Shown here: in pieces, positions 35,966-43,039 of the stretch | Position numbering within the stretch: the first letter of the stretch is position 1 | Layout of the letters: every line of letters begins with the position of its first letter | Source: Prevotellaceae bacterium UBA2852 | GTDB lineage: Bacteria > Bacteroidota > Bacteroidia > Bacteroidales > Bacteroidaceae | NCBI GenBank assembly: GCA_002350855.1 | Contig: DEFM01000006.1 | Location: 1 to 44,634, forward strand | Direction of reading: 5' to 3' | DNA length: 44,634 bases | Notes under the pieces: model-generated | Database searches by the model: none | What the model was told of the DNA's origin: nothing | The model's input: only the letters and a program-made list of their open reading frames with translations | Made by a program: the position numbers and the translations under genes

Positions 35966-35970
35966 ATGCG

Positions 35971-35992
35971 AAATGCCACATGGCATTTTTTT
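35971..35992 (+). terminator. strong intrinsic terminator
   Basis: Arms AAATGCC (35971-35977) and GGCATTT (35982-35988), a four-base loop ACAT, and seven T residues at 35986-35992. It has no annotated plus-strand gene upstream, only the possible small RNA, and lies 82 bases before the ATG at 36075. Confidence 0.7.
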
Positions 35993-36074
35993 ATAATTTT
36001 GAAGCCAATGGCCGACCAATTTGTAACGCGAAACTTTAACAAACAATTTCAAGCATAAAAGTTTATTCAGCAAA

Positions 36075-39000
36075 ATGAGAACACGACTGATGATGATGGT
36101 GCTGACCCTCATGGTGAGCATTACAGCAATGGGTCAGGGTAAGACCACCGTTACAGGTACAATTATTGAAAATGGTACAAACGAAATCGTTGCAGCTGCA
36201 ACGGTTCGTCTGCTTAAGACTACCCCCGATTCGTCTATGGTGGCTGGTGTTGCCACCAACATGCGAGGTGTATTTACCCTGAAGGATGTGACTCGCGGTA
36301 AGTACGTACTCAAAGTTTCATTTATTGGTTATGAGACTAAAACGATTCCTGTGGATCTTACTTCCAGCAAGAAAACAAGGGACTTGGGCATCATAACCCT
36401 GTCGACTAACGAGACTTTGCTTTCAGCTGCAACTGTGACAGCCCAGGCTTCGCGTGTGCAGGTAAGAGGCGACTCTCTCATATATAACGCCGACGCCTAC
36501 CGTGTGCCGGAAGGCTCTGTGCTGGAAGACCTCGTGAAGAAACTGCCCGGTGCTCAGGTGAGCGACGACGGAACCATAAAGATCAACGGCAAGGAGGTGA
36601 AGAAGATCCTCGTTGACGGCAAGGAGTTCTTCCTCAACGACAGATCGGTGGCAATGAAGAACCTGCCTACGAATATAATTGAGAATATCAAGACCTACGA
36701 CCGCAAGAGCGACCTCGCCCGTGTGACCGGCATCGACGACGGCGAGGAGGAGACAGTGCTCGACCTCACTGTAAAGAAAGGTATGAACAACGGATGGTTC
36801 GGACAAATCAATGGCGGACTGGGTACAGAGCACCGTTATAGCGGACGTGCCAACGTGAACTACTTCAACGGCAGCAACCAGTACTCTGTAATCGCGAATG
36901 CCAACAACGTTGGCGGTCGCGGCTTCGGTGGCGGTGGCGGACGTGGCTGGGGAGGCGGCGGCAGTGGTTTGAACGCTTCCAAGGAACTTGGTTTCTCCTT
37001 TGCCACAGAGACTGAGAAACTGGAGTTGGGCGGAAGTGTGCGTCACCGCTACGACGGATCCGACCGCTGGAGCCAGACTTCTACCCAGAACTTCGTCACT
37101 CCAACTGGTGCGTTCAGCAACAGCGAGAGCCAGAGCTACTCGAGCAATGCCAGCTACAATGCGAACTTCCGCCTGGAATGGAAGCCCGACTCAATGACCA
37201 ACATCATATTCCGTCCCAACGGAAGCATCAGCCGCAACCGCGGAAGCAGCAAGAGCAAGTCTGGCAGCTACAACAGCGATCCCAACGACTACGACGAGGA
37301 AACTCTTGAGAAGGCAGAGAATGAGTTCTTCGGCTCTGACCTTATTCCTACAGACGAGGAGATTGAAGAGATTGTAGATATGATTGTCAACACGAACCTT
37401 AGCCGTTCACAGTCATACTCCAACAACAAGAACCTGAACGGTGAACTGCAATACAACCGCAAGCTGAACATGAAGGGTCGCAACCTCACAGTCCGTGTAA
37501 CCGGAGGACTGAGCAGCAGCGAAAGCAAACAGCTCTCTGCTTCAGAAATTAAGTATAACAAGGAATCGGGACGTGAGAACGATATCAACAACCGCTACTA
37601 CACCACCCCGGGACGCAGCCGCAACTACTCTCTGCAGGCTACTTACAGCGAGCCTATAGCCGACCGCACATACCTGCAGTTCAGCTACAGATACAACTAC
37701 AGCTACAACAAGAACGACCGCGACGCGGGTATCTTTGCAGCCGACCAGGTGACATACGTCGCCCTCGTCAATGCCCTGCGCAGCAACCGCTACGACATTC
37801 CAGGCGCACTGGCTCAGCTTGCATCCGAAGACATCTATCCTGACTACACATCCGAAGCAGCGGAAAAACTTAGCCAGTTCTCACAGTACCGCAACATGAA
37901 CCACACCATCGGTATCTCGCTTCGCAGAACTCGCGACAACTATAACCTGAACTTAGGTTTGGAACTGCTGCCACAGCACTCCGAACTGACATACGAGTAC
38001 ATGGGTAAATCCTATCCGAAGGTTACACGTGACGTGTTCAACTTCACCCCTACTCTCAACTTCCGCTACAAATTCGACGACATGACGAACTTGCAGCTTA
38101 CCTACCGCGGAAGCACATCACAGCCGTCAATGACCAACCTGCTGGACATTACCGATGACTCCAACCCTCTGAACATCCGCAAGGGTAATCCAGATCTTAA
38201 GCCGTCGTTCAACTCTCAGTTCCGTGCGTTCTTCAACACATTCAATGCAGACAAGCAACGTGGTATCTTCGGACATGCTTATTTCTCAATGACACAGAAC
38301 CAGATTGACAACCGCACAAGCTACGATGCAACAACCGGTGTACGCACCACCAAACCCGAGAACATCAACGGTAACTGGCAGGGCGGATTCGGATGCGGAA
38401 TCAATACGCCTATTGACCGCGACAAGCTGTTCAACATCAACGCATTCACGAATTTCGGCTATACTCACAATGTCAGCTATCTTGACCCGACGCAGTTCCC
38501 CGACGACGACCGTTCTACGACCAACTCCATCATTCTCCGTGAAGACCTGAACATCGGTTTCAGAAAAGACTGGATTGACATATCCCTCAACGGAAACGTG
38601 AACTACAACCACTCCAAGAACAATGTGGTAACGACTAACAACCTCGACACATGGCAGTTCTCCTACGGAATGGAAATGAACCTGATTTCGGACTGGGGCA
38701 CAAGTTTCGCCACAGACATCGCAATGAATTCACGTCGCGGTTATTCACAGAAGTCGATGAACACCAACGAACTCATCTGGAATGCACAGATTTCACACGC
38801 CTTCCTAAAGGGAAAAGCATTGGTGATTTCGCTGATGTGGAACGATATCCTGCAGAAGCAGAGCAATATCAGCCGTACAGTCAACGCTATGATGTCGAGC
38901 GACTCTCGCAACAACGCCATCTACAGCTACGCCATGCTCCGCGTGACATATAAACTGAACATCTTTGGCGGTCGCAACGCCAACGGAACTGACAACGAGC

Positions 39001-39107
39001 GCAACGAATGGGGTATGCGTCGGGGCGACGGTCCAAGCGGACGCCCAAGCGGCAGACCTGGAGGACGACCAGGTGGCGGCGGGCCAGCAGTGAGAGTAAC
39101 GAGGTAA
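36075..39107 (+). CDS. outer-membrane beta-barrel protein with carboxypeptidase-regulatory-like domain
   Basis: A 1,010-residue outer-membrane protein of the TonB-receptor-like group in Bacteroidetes (barrel of the OMP_b-brl_3 type). Signal peptide to about 21 (ITAMGQG); carboxypeptidase-like domain at about 25-115 (VTGTIIENGTNEIVAAATVR, YVLKVSFIGYETKTIPV); plug-like domain at about 120-235 (SVLEDLVKKLPGAQV, INGKEVKKILVDGKEFF); barrel to about 965 (YAMLRVTYKLNIFGG). A Gly/Arg-rich loop (GGRGFGGGGGRGWGGGGSG) at about 280-300 and a C-terminal tail rich in Gly, Arg and Pro (GRPSGRPGGRPGGGG) follow the last strand. No SusD neighbour, so not a classical glycan importer. A TAATTTTG box at 35994-36001 could serve as -7 promoter element. 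Substrate unknown. Confidence 0.85.
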   Translation: MRTRLMMMVLTLMVSITAMGQGKTTVTGTIIENGTNEIVAAATVRLLKTTPDSSMVAGVATNMRGVFTLKDVTRGKYVLKVSFIGYETKTIPVDLTSSKKTRDLGIITLSTNETLLSAATVTAQASRVQVRGDSLIYNADAYRVPEGSVLEDLVKKLPGAQVSDDGTIKINGKEVKKILVDGKEFFLNDRSVAMKNLPTNIIENIKTYDRKSDLARVTGIDDGEEETVLDLTVKKGMNNGWFGQINGGLGTEHRYSGRANVNYFNGSNQYSVIANANNVGGRGFGGGGGRGWGGGGSGLNASKELGFSFATETEKLELGGSVRHRYDGSDRWSQTSTQNFVTPTGAFSNSESQSYSSNASYNANFRLEWKPDSMTNIIFRPNGSISRNRGSSKSKSGSYNSDPNDYDEETLEKAENEFFGSDLIPTDEEIEEIVDMIVNTNLSRSQSYSNNKNLNGELQYNRKLNMKGRNLTVRVTGGLSSSESKQLSASEIKYNKESGRENDINNRYYTTPGRSRNYSLQATYSEPIADRTYLQFSYRYNYSYNKNDRDAGIFAADQVTYVALVNALRSNRYDIPGALAQLASEDIYPDYTSEAAEKLSQFSQYRNMNHTIGISLRRTRDNYNLNLGLELLPQHSELTYEYMGKSYPKVTRDVFNFTPTLNFRYKFDDMTNLQLTYRGSTSQPSMTNLLDITDDSNPLNIRKGNPDLKPSFNSQFRAFFNTFNADKQRGIFGHAYFSMTQNQIDNRTSYDATTGVRTTKPENINGNWQGGFGCGINTPIDRDKLFNINAFTNFGYTHNVSYLDPTQFPDDDRSTTNSIILREDLNIGFRKDWIDISLNGNVNYNHSKNNVVTTNNLDTWQFSYGMEMNLISDWGTSFATDIAMNSRRGYSQKSMNTNELIWNAQISHAFLKGKALVISLMWNDILQKQSNISRTVNAMMSSDSRNNAIYSYAMLRVTYKLNIFGGRNANGTDNERNEWGMRRGDGPSGRPSGRPGGRPGGGGPAVRVTR

Positions 39108-39116
39108 AAGACAAGC

Positions 39117-39150
39117 CTAACCCCCTACCCCCTCCCCCCAATAGGGAGGG
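39117..39150 (-). repeat. polyG/polyC repeat (family C), intergenic copy
   Basis: ACCCCCTACCCCCTCCCCCC followed by AATAGGGAGGGG; its reverse complement resembles the two copies inside miaA. It sits in the 115-base spacer between the barrel protein and the CPBP gene. GAATGAAGAGTTAAGAGTGA-like AT-rich units follow at 39158-39191 and GAATGAAGAATGAAAAATGA at 39209-39228, the last running into the CPBP start codon. Confidence 0.6.
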
Positions 39151-39222
39151 GAAAATGAAGAATGAAGAGTTAAGAGTGAAGTGTGAAGTAATCGTACCGG
39201 AGAATAGAATGAAGAATGAAAA

Positions 39223-40065
39223 ATGAAGAATATAACTAGGATATTAGCGTTTCCTGTGTTGGCAGTTGTGATAATGCTGCTGACACAGGTTGTTATATCA
39301 TTTATGGTAGTGATGGGAAGCTTCGTTGCCAGCGGAGAGATTATTACTACAGGTACAGATAACATTCCGACGGTGAGCGGAGGAGTCCTCTCACTGGCTC
39401 TGTTGCTGTCAAGCATCGTCACAATAATCATTATCATGCTGATAAAGCAGTACGGACTTCGCAATGCCTTCAGCAAACTGGGATGCAGCGTGCCAAATGC
39501 GGTGCTTGCATTCCTTGGAATATGTTTGGGAACATTCGCCTCCAACATACTTATCGAACTCTGTGATCTTCCGAACTCCATGGAGGAAGAGTTTCTTGGC
39601 ATGAGTCAGGGTGTATTGGGAATCATCGCAATCGGCATCGTTGGTCCGATTTGCGAGGAACTGGTGTTCCGCGGAGGTGTGATGCGTCCGATGCTCAGCC
39701 ATGGTGTGAATCCATGGGTTGTAGTCTTCGTCTCCGCAGCCATTTTCGGGATTATTCACTGGAATCCGATTCAGATTCCTTTTGCCATGATGATAGGCTT
39801 CATGTACGGCATAGTTTACCTGCGTACAGGCAGTCTGGTAATCACAACCATCTGCCATATTATCAACAACACCACTTCGGTGCTGATGATGAACGGTATG
39901 GGAAGGGAAAGTATGGAATCTACATTTGAGGGCGAGTTCGGAATGACAACGACAATCATTGCCCTCATTGCTTCCTTAGCCCTCTGCATTGTGTGCCTGA
40001 AACTATTTTGGAACAGAACAGAGCATGATAAAAAGGAGGTTCATCCCAATCTTTGTGGAGAGTAG
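39223..40065 (+). CDS. CPBP-family intramembrane metalloprotease
   Basis: A 280-residue inner-membrane protein of the CPBP (CAAX protease and bacteriocin-processing) family with about seven hydrophobic segments. Motif 1 is CEELVFRG (the EExxxR type, about 143-149), motif 2 is FGIIHWN, and a third conserved histidine/asparagine pair lies in CHIINNTTS; these make the metal site within the membrane. Bacterial members process peptides or give bacteriocin immunity, but the substrate here is unknown. The start ATG lies in a repeat of GAATGAAGAATGAAAAATGA. The 3' end overlaps the convergent glycosyltransferase gene by 63 bases, coding for a hydrophilic tail (NRTEHDKKEVHPNLCGE). Confidence 0.88.
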   Translation: MKNITRILAFPVLAVVIMLLTQVVISFMVVMGSFVASGEIITTGTDNIPTVSGGVLSLALLLSSIVTIIIIMLIKQYGLRNAFSKLGCSVPNAVLAFLGICLGTFASNILIELCDLPNSMEEEFLGMSQGVLGIIAIGIVGPICEELVFRGGVMRPMLSHGVNPWVVVFVSAAIFGIIHWNPIQIPFAMMIGFMYGIVYLRTGSLVITTICHIINNTTSVLMMNGMGRESMESTFEGEFGMTTTIIALIASLALCIVCLKLFWNRTEHDKKEVHPNLCGE

Positions 40066-40962
40066 CATGCGGAACCACTTATATTTATATGTATAGTTCT
40101 TGTTGGGAAGCGGGTACAAATCGTGAGTTTGCAACTCCTTGAGCTGCCTGTTAAGAAACTTTCTGCTTCTTGTTTCGACAATGATATGATATATATAATC
40201 CATGACGAGTTGGTGAACACGTCTTTGAAGAGCGAGGCGTTCAAAATGCACTTTCAATGTTGAACATCGGGCATCGAGCTTGTATATGACAGATTTTAAG
40301 TCGTCAAGACGTTTAAGTGTTTTGCGGAGGTTCCTGGTTGTGGTAATTGATTCTTCGCGGATGCGATAATAATATGCAGTTGCGTTAGTTCGAGCTACCA
40401 CATTCATGTTTAACAGTAGCTGTGGCGTAAATTCTTCATCTTCGTGATATATACCCGGTGTAAACCTAAGGTTTTTCAATGCTGTAGCCTTAAAAATATA
40501 AGCGCATACAGAAGCCTTGATATTGTGATAATACATCAAGTCTTTTCCACTAATTAAAGGCAAATCTTCATATGTGTTCATTTTTGTATTTTTTCTACAA
40601 AAATCAAACATCACCATATCGGGTTTATGTGATCGTACAATGTCGAGACAGTGTTCATATATATTAGTGACTAGCATATCGTCACCATCCACAAACTGTA
40701 TATATTCACCAGTTGCTATCTGGAGTCCTCTGTTCCTAGCCATACTGAGGCCAAGATTTTCCTGGTGAACAAAAATGATTTTATCGGCAAAATCTGATAA
40801 CGAGGGCAATGGTGAATAATCGGAGCCATCGTCAACCACGATGACTTCTCTTTCTTGTTCAGTGATAGACAATGTAAAAATACTTTCAATACAATCTCTC
40901 AGCATTTGGTTTGGAAGATTGTACGTAGGTATGATAAAACTTACTAATGGTTTCTGTTCCAT
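40003..40962 (-). CDS. glycosyltransferase family 2 (third of three)
   Basis: A 319-residue inverting GT-A-fold transferase. VSFIIPTYNLPNQ starts the fold, VDDGSDYSPLPS gives the nucleotide-binding aspartates, NLGLSMARNRGLQIATGEYI and FVDGDDML hold the metal-binding DxD-type motif, and YHEDEEF probably holds the catalytic base. The C-terminal 120 residues are basic and helical, perhaps membrane-associated. Its start overlaps the upstream glycosyltransferase by 19 bases, so it is translationally coupled. Probable role in surface polysaccharide or glycoprotein glycan synthesis; donor and acceptor cannot be named. Confidence 0.88.
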   Translation of the reverse strand: MEQKPLVSFIIPTYNLPNQMLRDCIESIFTLSITEQEREVIVVDDGSDYSPLPSLSDFADKIIFVHQENLGLSMARNRGLQIATGEYIQFVDGDDMLVTNIYEHCLDIVRSHKPDMVMFDFCRKNTKMNTYEDLPLISGKDLMYYHNIKASVCAYIFKATALKNLRFTPGIYHEDEEFTPQLLLNMNVVARTNATAYYYRIREESITTTRNLRKTLKRLDDLKSVIYKLDARCSTLKVHFERLALQRRVHQLVMDYIYHIIVETRSRKFLNRQLKELQTHDLYPLPNKNYTYKYKWFRMLLSTKIGMNLLFIMLCSVPK

Positions 40963-41846
40963 TTATGAATAAATATATTGAACTTACAGATTCCACGCAT
41001 TCCCATAATATTAAGCAATAGTGCCTTAATCCTAAGTTTCCAAGATAATGAACAGGCAAATGGACTCACTCTTCGTAAGGGCAATTTAGGCTCTTTGCCT
41101 GTCAGTCTAAAAACGTCCATTTGTATATTGAGTGCATGCATGAAGTATTCGTCATCAGGCCAAATCTTCAAAGTGTTTAGATGTGCTTCAAGCAACATCT
41201 CCAATTGTGTACCACCGGCAGTATGTGTTATTCCCTGATGATTCTGAATGTAATAATAATGGCCTTCCGAGGTGGTTGTAATACGATTTGCCTGCAACAA
41301 CAATGAAGGTATCGTAAAAGCATCTTCAAACACTTTTCCTTCTGGGAAACGTATATTTTGAAAGAGTTCTTTGCGGAAGAGCTTATTACAGGCATACGTA
41401 TGAGTATACCCCTTGGTCTGAAACCAATAATCCTGCGCTTTTGGGAAGGTGTGATTATCCATCGTTAATAATTCTTCTTCCCCCGACTCATATAGTTTCA
41501 CAATAGGGAATTCTATCACATCGCTAATGTCAAACAATGGAATGAGTGCCGAGTATGTACCTTCTTTTAGATAATCGTCGGAATCAACAAAAGTAATCCA
41601 TTCACCCTTTGCATGAATTATACCAACATTACGAGCATCGCTTAGTCCGCCGTTCTTCTTATGTATTACACGAAAATGGGAATCATGCCTGACCCACTCA
41701 TCGCAAATTTGTGGACACTTGTCTGGTGAGCCGTCATCTATCAAAACAACCTCATAATCAGCAATATTTTGGTTTATTATACTTTCGAGGCAACGATTCA
41801 AAGTAGTCTCCACTCGATATACAGGAACTATAACACTCAACATCAT
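40944..41846 (-). CDS. glycosyltransferase family 2 (second of three)
   Basis: A GT-A-fold transferase of about 300 residues. MMLSVIVPVYRVETTLNRCL begins the fold; VVLIDDGSPDKCPQICDEW, NGGLSDARNVGI and FVDSDDYL are the family motifs, and FEDAFTIPSLL probably carries the catalytic acidic residue. The start at 41846 is chosen because the 13 residues before it (MYLRFFTCILVLM) are not family-like; the alternative is the next codon at 41843. It follows the first glycosyltransferase after 77 bases and overlaps the third by 19. Confidence 0.88.
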   Translation of the reverse strand: MMLSVIVPVYRVETTLNRCLESIINQNIADYEVVLIDDGSPDKCPQICDEWVRHDSHFRVIHKKNGGLSDARNVGIIHAKGEWITFVDSDDYLKEGTYSALIPLFDISDVIEFPIVKLYESGEEELLTMDNHTFPKAQDYWFQTKGYTHTYACNKLFRKELFQNIRFPEGKVFEDAFTIPSLLLQANRITTTSEGHYYYIQNHQGITHTAGGTQLEMLLEAHLNTLKIWPDDEYFMHALNIQMDVFRLTGKEPKLPLRRVSPFACSLSWKLRIKALLLNIMGMRGICKFNIFIHKWNRNH

Positions 41847-41923
41847 AAGAACAAGAATACAGGTAAAAAAACGTAAATACAACTGCTTTGTTGTACTTTT
41901 AATGTCTAAAAGTAGTTAGAAAG

Positions 41924-42826
41924 CTAAGATACTAAAGGATTATGATTTTTAATTGATAGGAAATATCCGAGTTTATAGAATGAAAATATATGGAGGGAGG
42001 GATGCTTACCAAGGAGATTGGCACGAAGCAAAGGGCGGAAGAGTTTATACAATCCACGGAAGAGCCTGGCGAGATGCCAGTTATTGAGCCTGTTTGCCAT
42101 ATTCTCTACATGACTGCTACCGTCCATTCGGCCGTCAAGCCCTTTCAATGTCCGAAGTGCCGTTTCTGTTTTCTCAAGGAACTTGGCATTGTCATCTATG
42201 CCAGTATGAATGAGGAAGTTGTCAGTATGGACTATCGAACAACCACGTTTCTTCAGTTCCACGCCCAGGAGTGCATCCTCATAGCCGTATTCCTTGCATT
42301 GGGAATCGAACTTGATGTTGAGAAACACATCCCTGCGAATCATAAGGTTGAAGGTAGACAAATGCTCGTATGGCAACTGACTTCTAAAGCATGCCGCCCT
42401 ACGCTTGTCAGCTTTGCGTTCATAGCGGTAGCGAAGGGTTCCCGCAGGATTGGGATTGACATCCGGATGGCGCAAGCCTCCACACAGCACATCAGCATCC
42501 CTGCCTGCATCCAGATAAGCAGAAACAGAGAAATCATCCGGTAACATGGCATCGCTGTCTATCATCCAAAGCCATTCGCCGCAAGCCTGATCAGCAAGGG
42601 CATTGCGAATCATGGCCCTGCCTAGATTGCTTTCCGGGCGGAACAGCCGCACACCTTCGTCATCGGTCAAGGCTTCGAGTGCAGAGACCACATCTGTGTC
42701 GGTTGAAGCATCATCACCCACAATAATTTCAAAAGCCTCACCCCACTTTTTGCAGACATGCAGGAGAGACTTCACAAGCTGAGTACAGTCGTAATTATAT
42801 GTCGGAATGATGATAGATAATTTCAT
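41924..42826 (-). CDS. glycosyltransferase family 2 (first of three)
   Basis: A 300-residue GT-A-fold transferase. MKLSIIIPTYNYD begins the fold; GDDASTD and NLGRAMIRNALADQA, then MIDSDAMLPDD hold the nucleotide and metal-binding residues, and EYGYEDALLGVELKKRG (about 205-220) matches the E(D)xE-like region seen in chain-elongating or galactosyltransferase-like members. The GC content is a little higher than in the other two. It heads the three-gene unit and has a promoter-like TACCTTTG at 42848-42855, giving a very short leader. Confidence 0.88.
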   Translation of the reverse strand: MKLSIIIPTYNYDCTQLVKSLLHVCKKWGEAFEIIVGDDASTDTDVVSALEALTDDEGVRLFRPESNLGRAMIRNALADQACGEWLWMIDSDAMLPDDFSVSAYLDAGRDADVLCGGLRHPDVNPNPAGTLRYRYERKADKRRAACFRSQLPYEHLSTFNLMIRRDVFLNIKFDSQCKEYGYEDALLGVELKKRGCSIVHTDNFLIHTGIDDNAKFLEKTETALRTLKGLDGRMDGSSHVENMANRLNNWHLARLFRGLYKLFRPLLRANLLGKHPSLHIFSFYKLGYFLSIKNHNPLVS

Positions 42827-42847
42827 TGTCTTGCCTCACTTCAAGTG

Positions 42848-42855
42848 CAAAGGTA
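42848..42855 (-). promoter_or_regulatory. -7 box for the glycosyltransferase operon
   Basis: TACCTTTG followed by CA on the minus strand, the same sequence as in the ftsY promoter. It predicts a leader of only about 15 bases before the ATG at 42826. The upstream TTTG is degenerate. Confidence 0.5.
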
Positions 42856-42897
42856 TAAAAATCTATTTTTATTTTTAAGTTTTCAATTAAAAAGTTG

Positions 42898-42905
42898 TAA
42901 CTTTG
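42898..42905 (+). promoter_or_regulatory. -7 box for alaS
   Basis: TAACTTTG followed by CA on the plus strand, 43 bases from the divergent box at 42848. The upstream region is T-rich (TTTTTAAG) in place of a clean TTTG. It predicts a structured leader of about 128 bases. Confidence 0.55.
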
Positions 42906-42931
42906 CACGATAAATTGTAAAACCAAGTCCC

Positions 42932-43024
42932 TTCGAGATATCGGGAATGTCGAAATAACGAAAAAGCGCCCTCGAAATATCGTTATATCGATATGTCGAT
43001 ATTTCGAAAAAAAATAAAGGGCGC
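42932..43024 (+). promoter_or_regulatory. structured leader of alaS with alternative stems
   Basis: Arms GCGCCCT (42966-42972) and AGGGCGC (43018-43024) enclose an inner stem TCGAAATATCG (42972-42982) paired with CGATATTTCGA (42997-43007). An upstream segment TTCGAGATATCG (42932-42943) can pair with the same 42997-43008 arm with one G:U pair, so two mutually exclusive folds exist. A weaker copy TCGAAATAACG is at 42950-42960. The base of the outer stem is 15 bases from the start codon. Confidence 0.5.
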
Positions 43025-43039
43025 ATAAATTTAAAAATA

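Larger units (their letters stand above)
35805..35992 (+). ncRNA. candidate small RNA or leader upstream of the outer-membrane protein gene
   Basis: About 190 bases bounded by a promoter-like TAACTTTGCA and a strong intrinsic terminator, in the 575-base gap between ftsY and the outer-membrane protein gene. It contains AAGTTCTT-like units in its first half and a 23-codon ORF in its second half. Either an independent small RNA or a leader with premature termination fits. The rest of the gap (35542-35645 and 35677-35790) is AT-rich and shows nothing else except the ftsY promoter. Confidence 0.4.
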
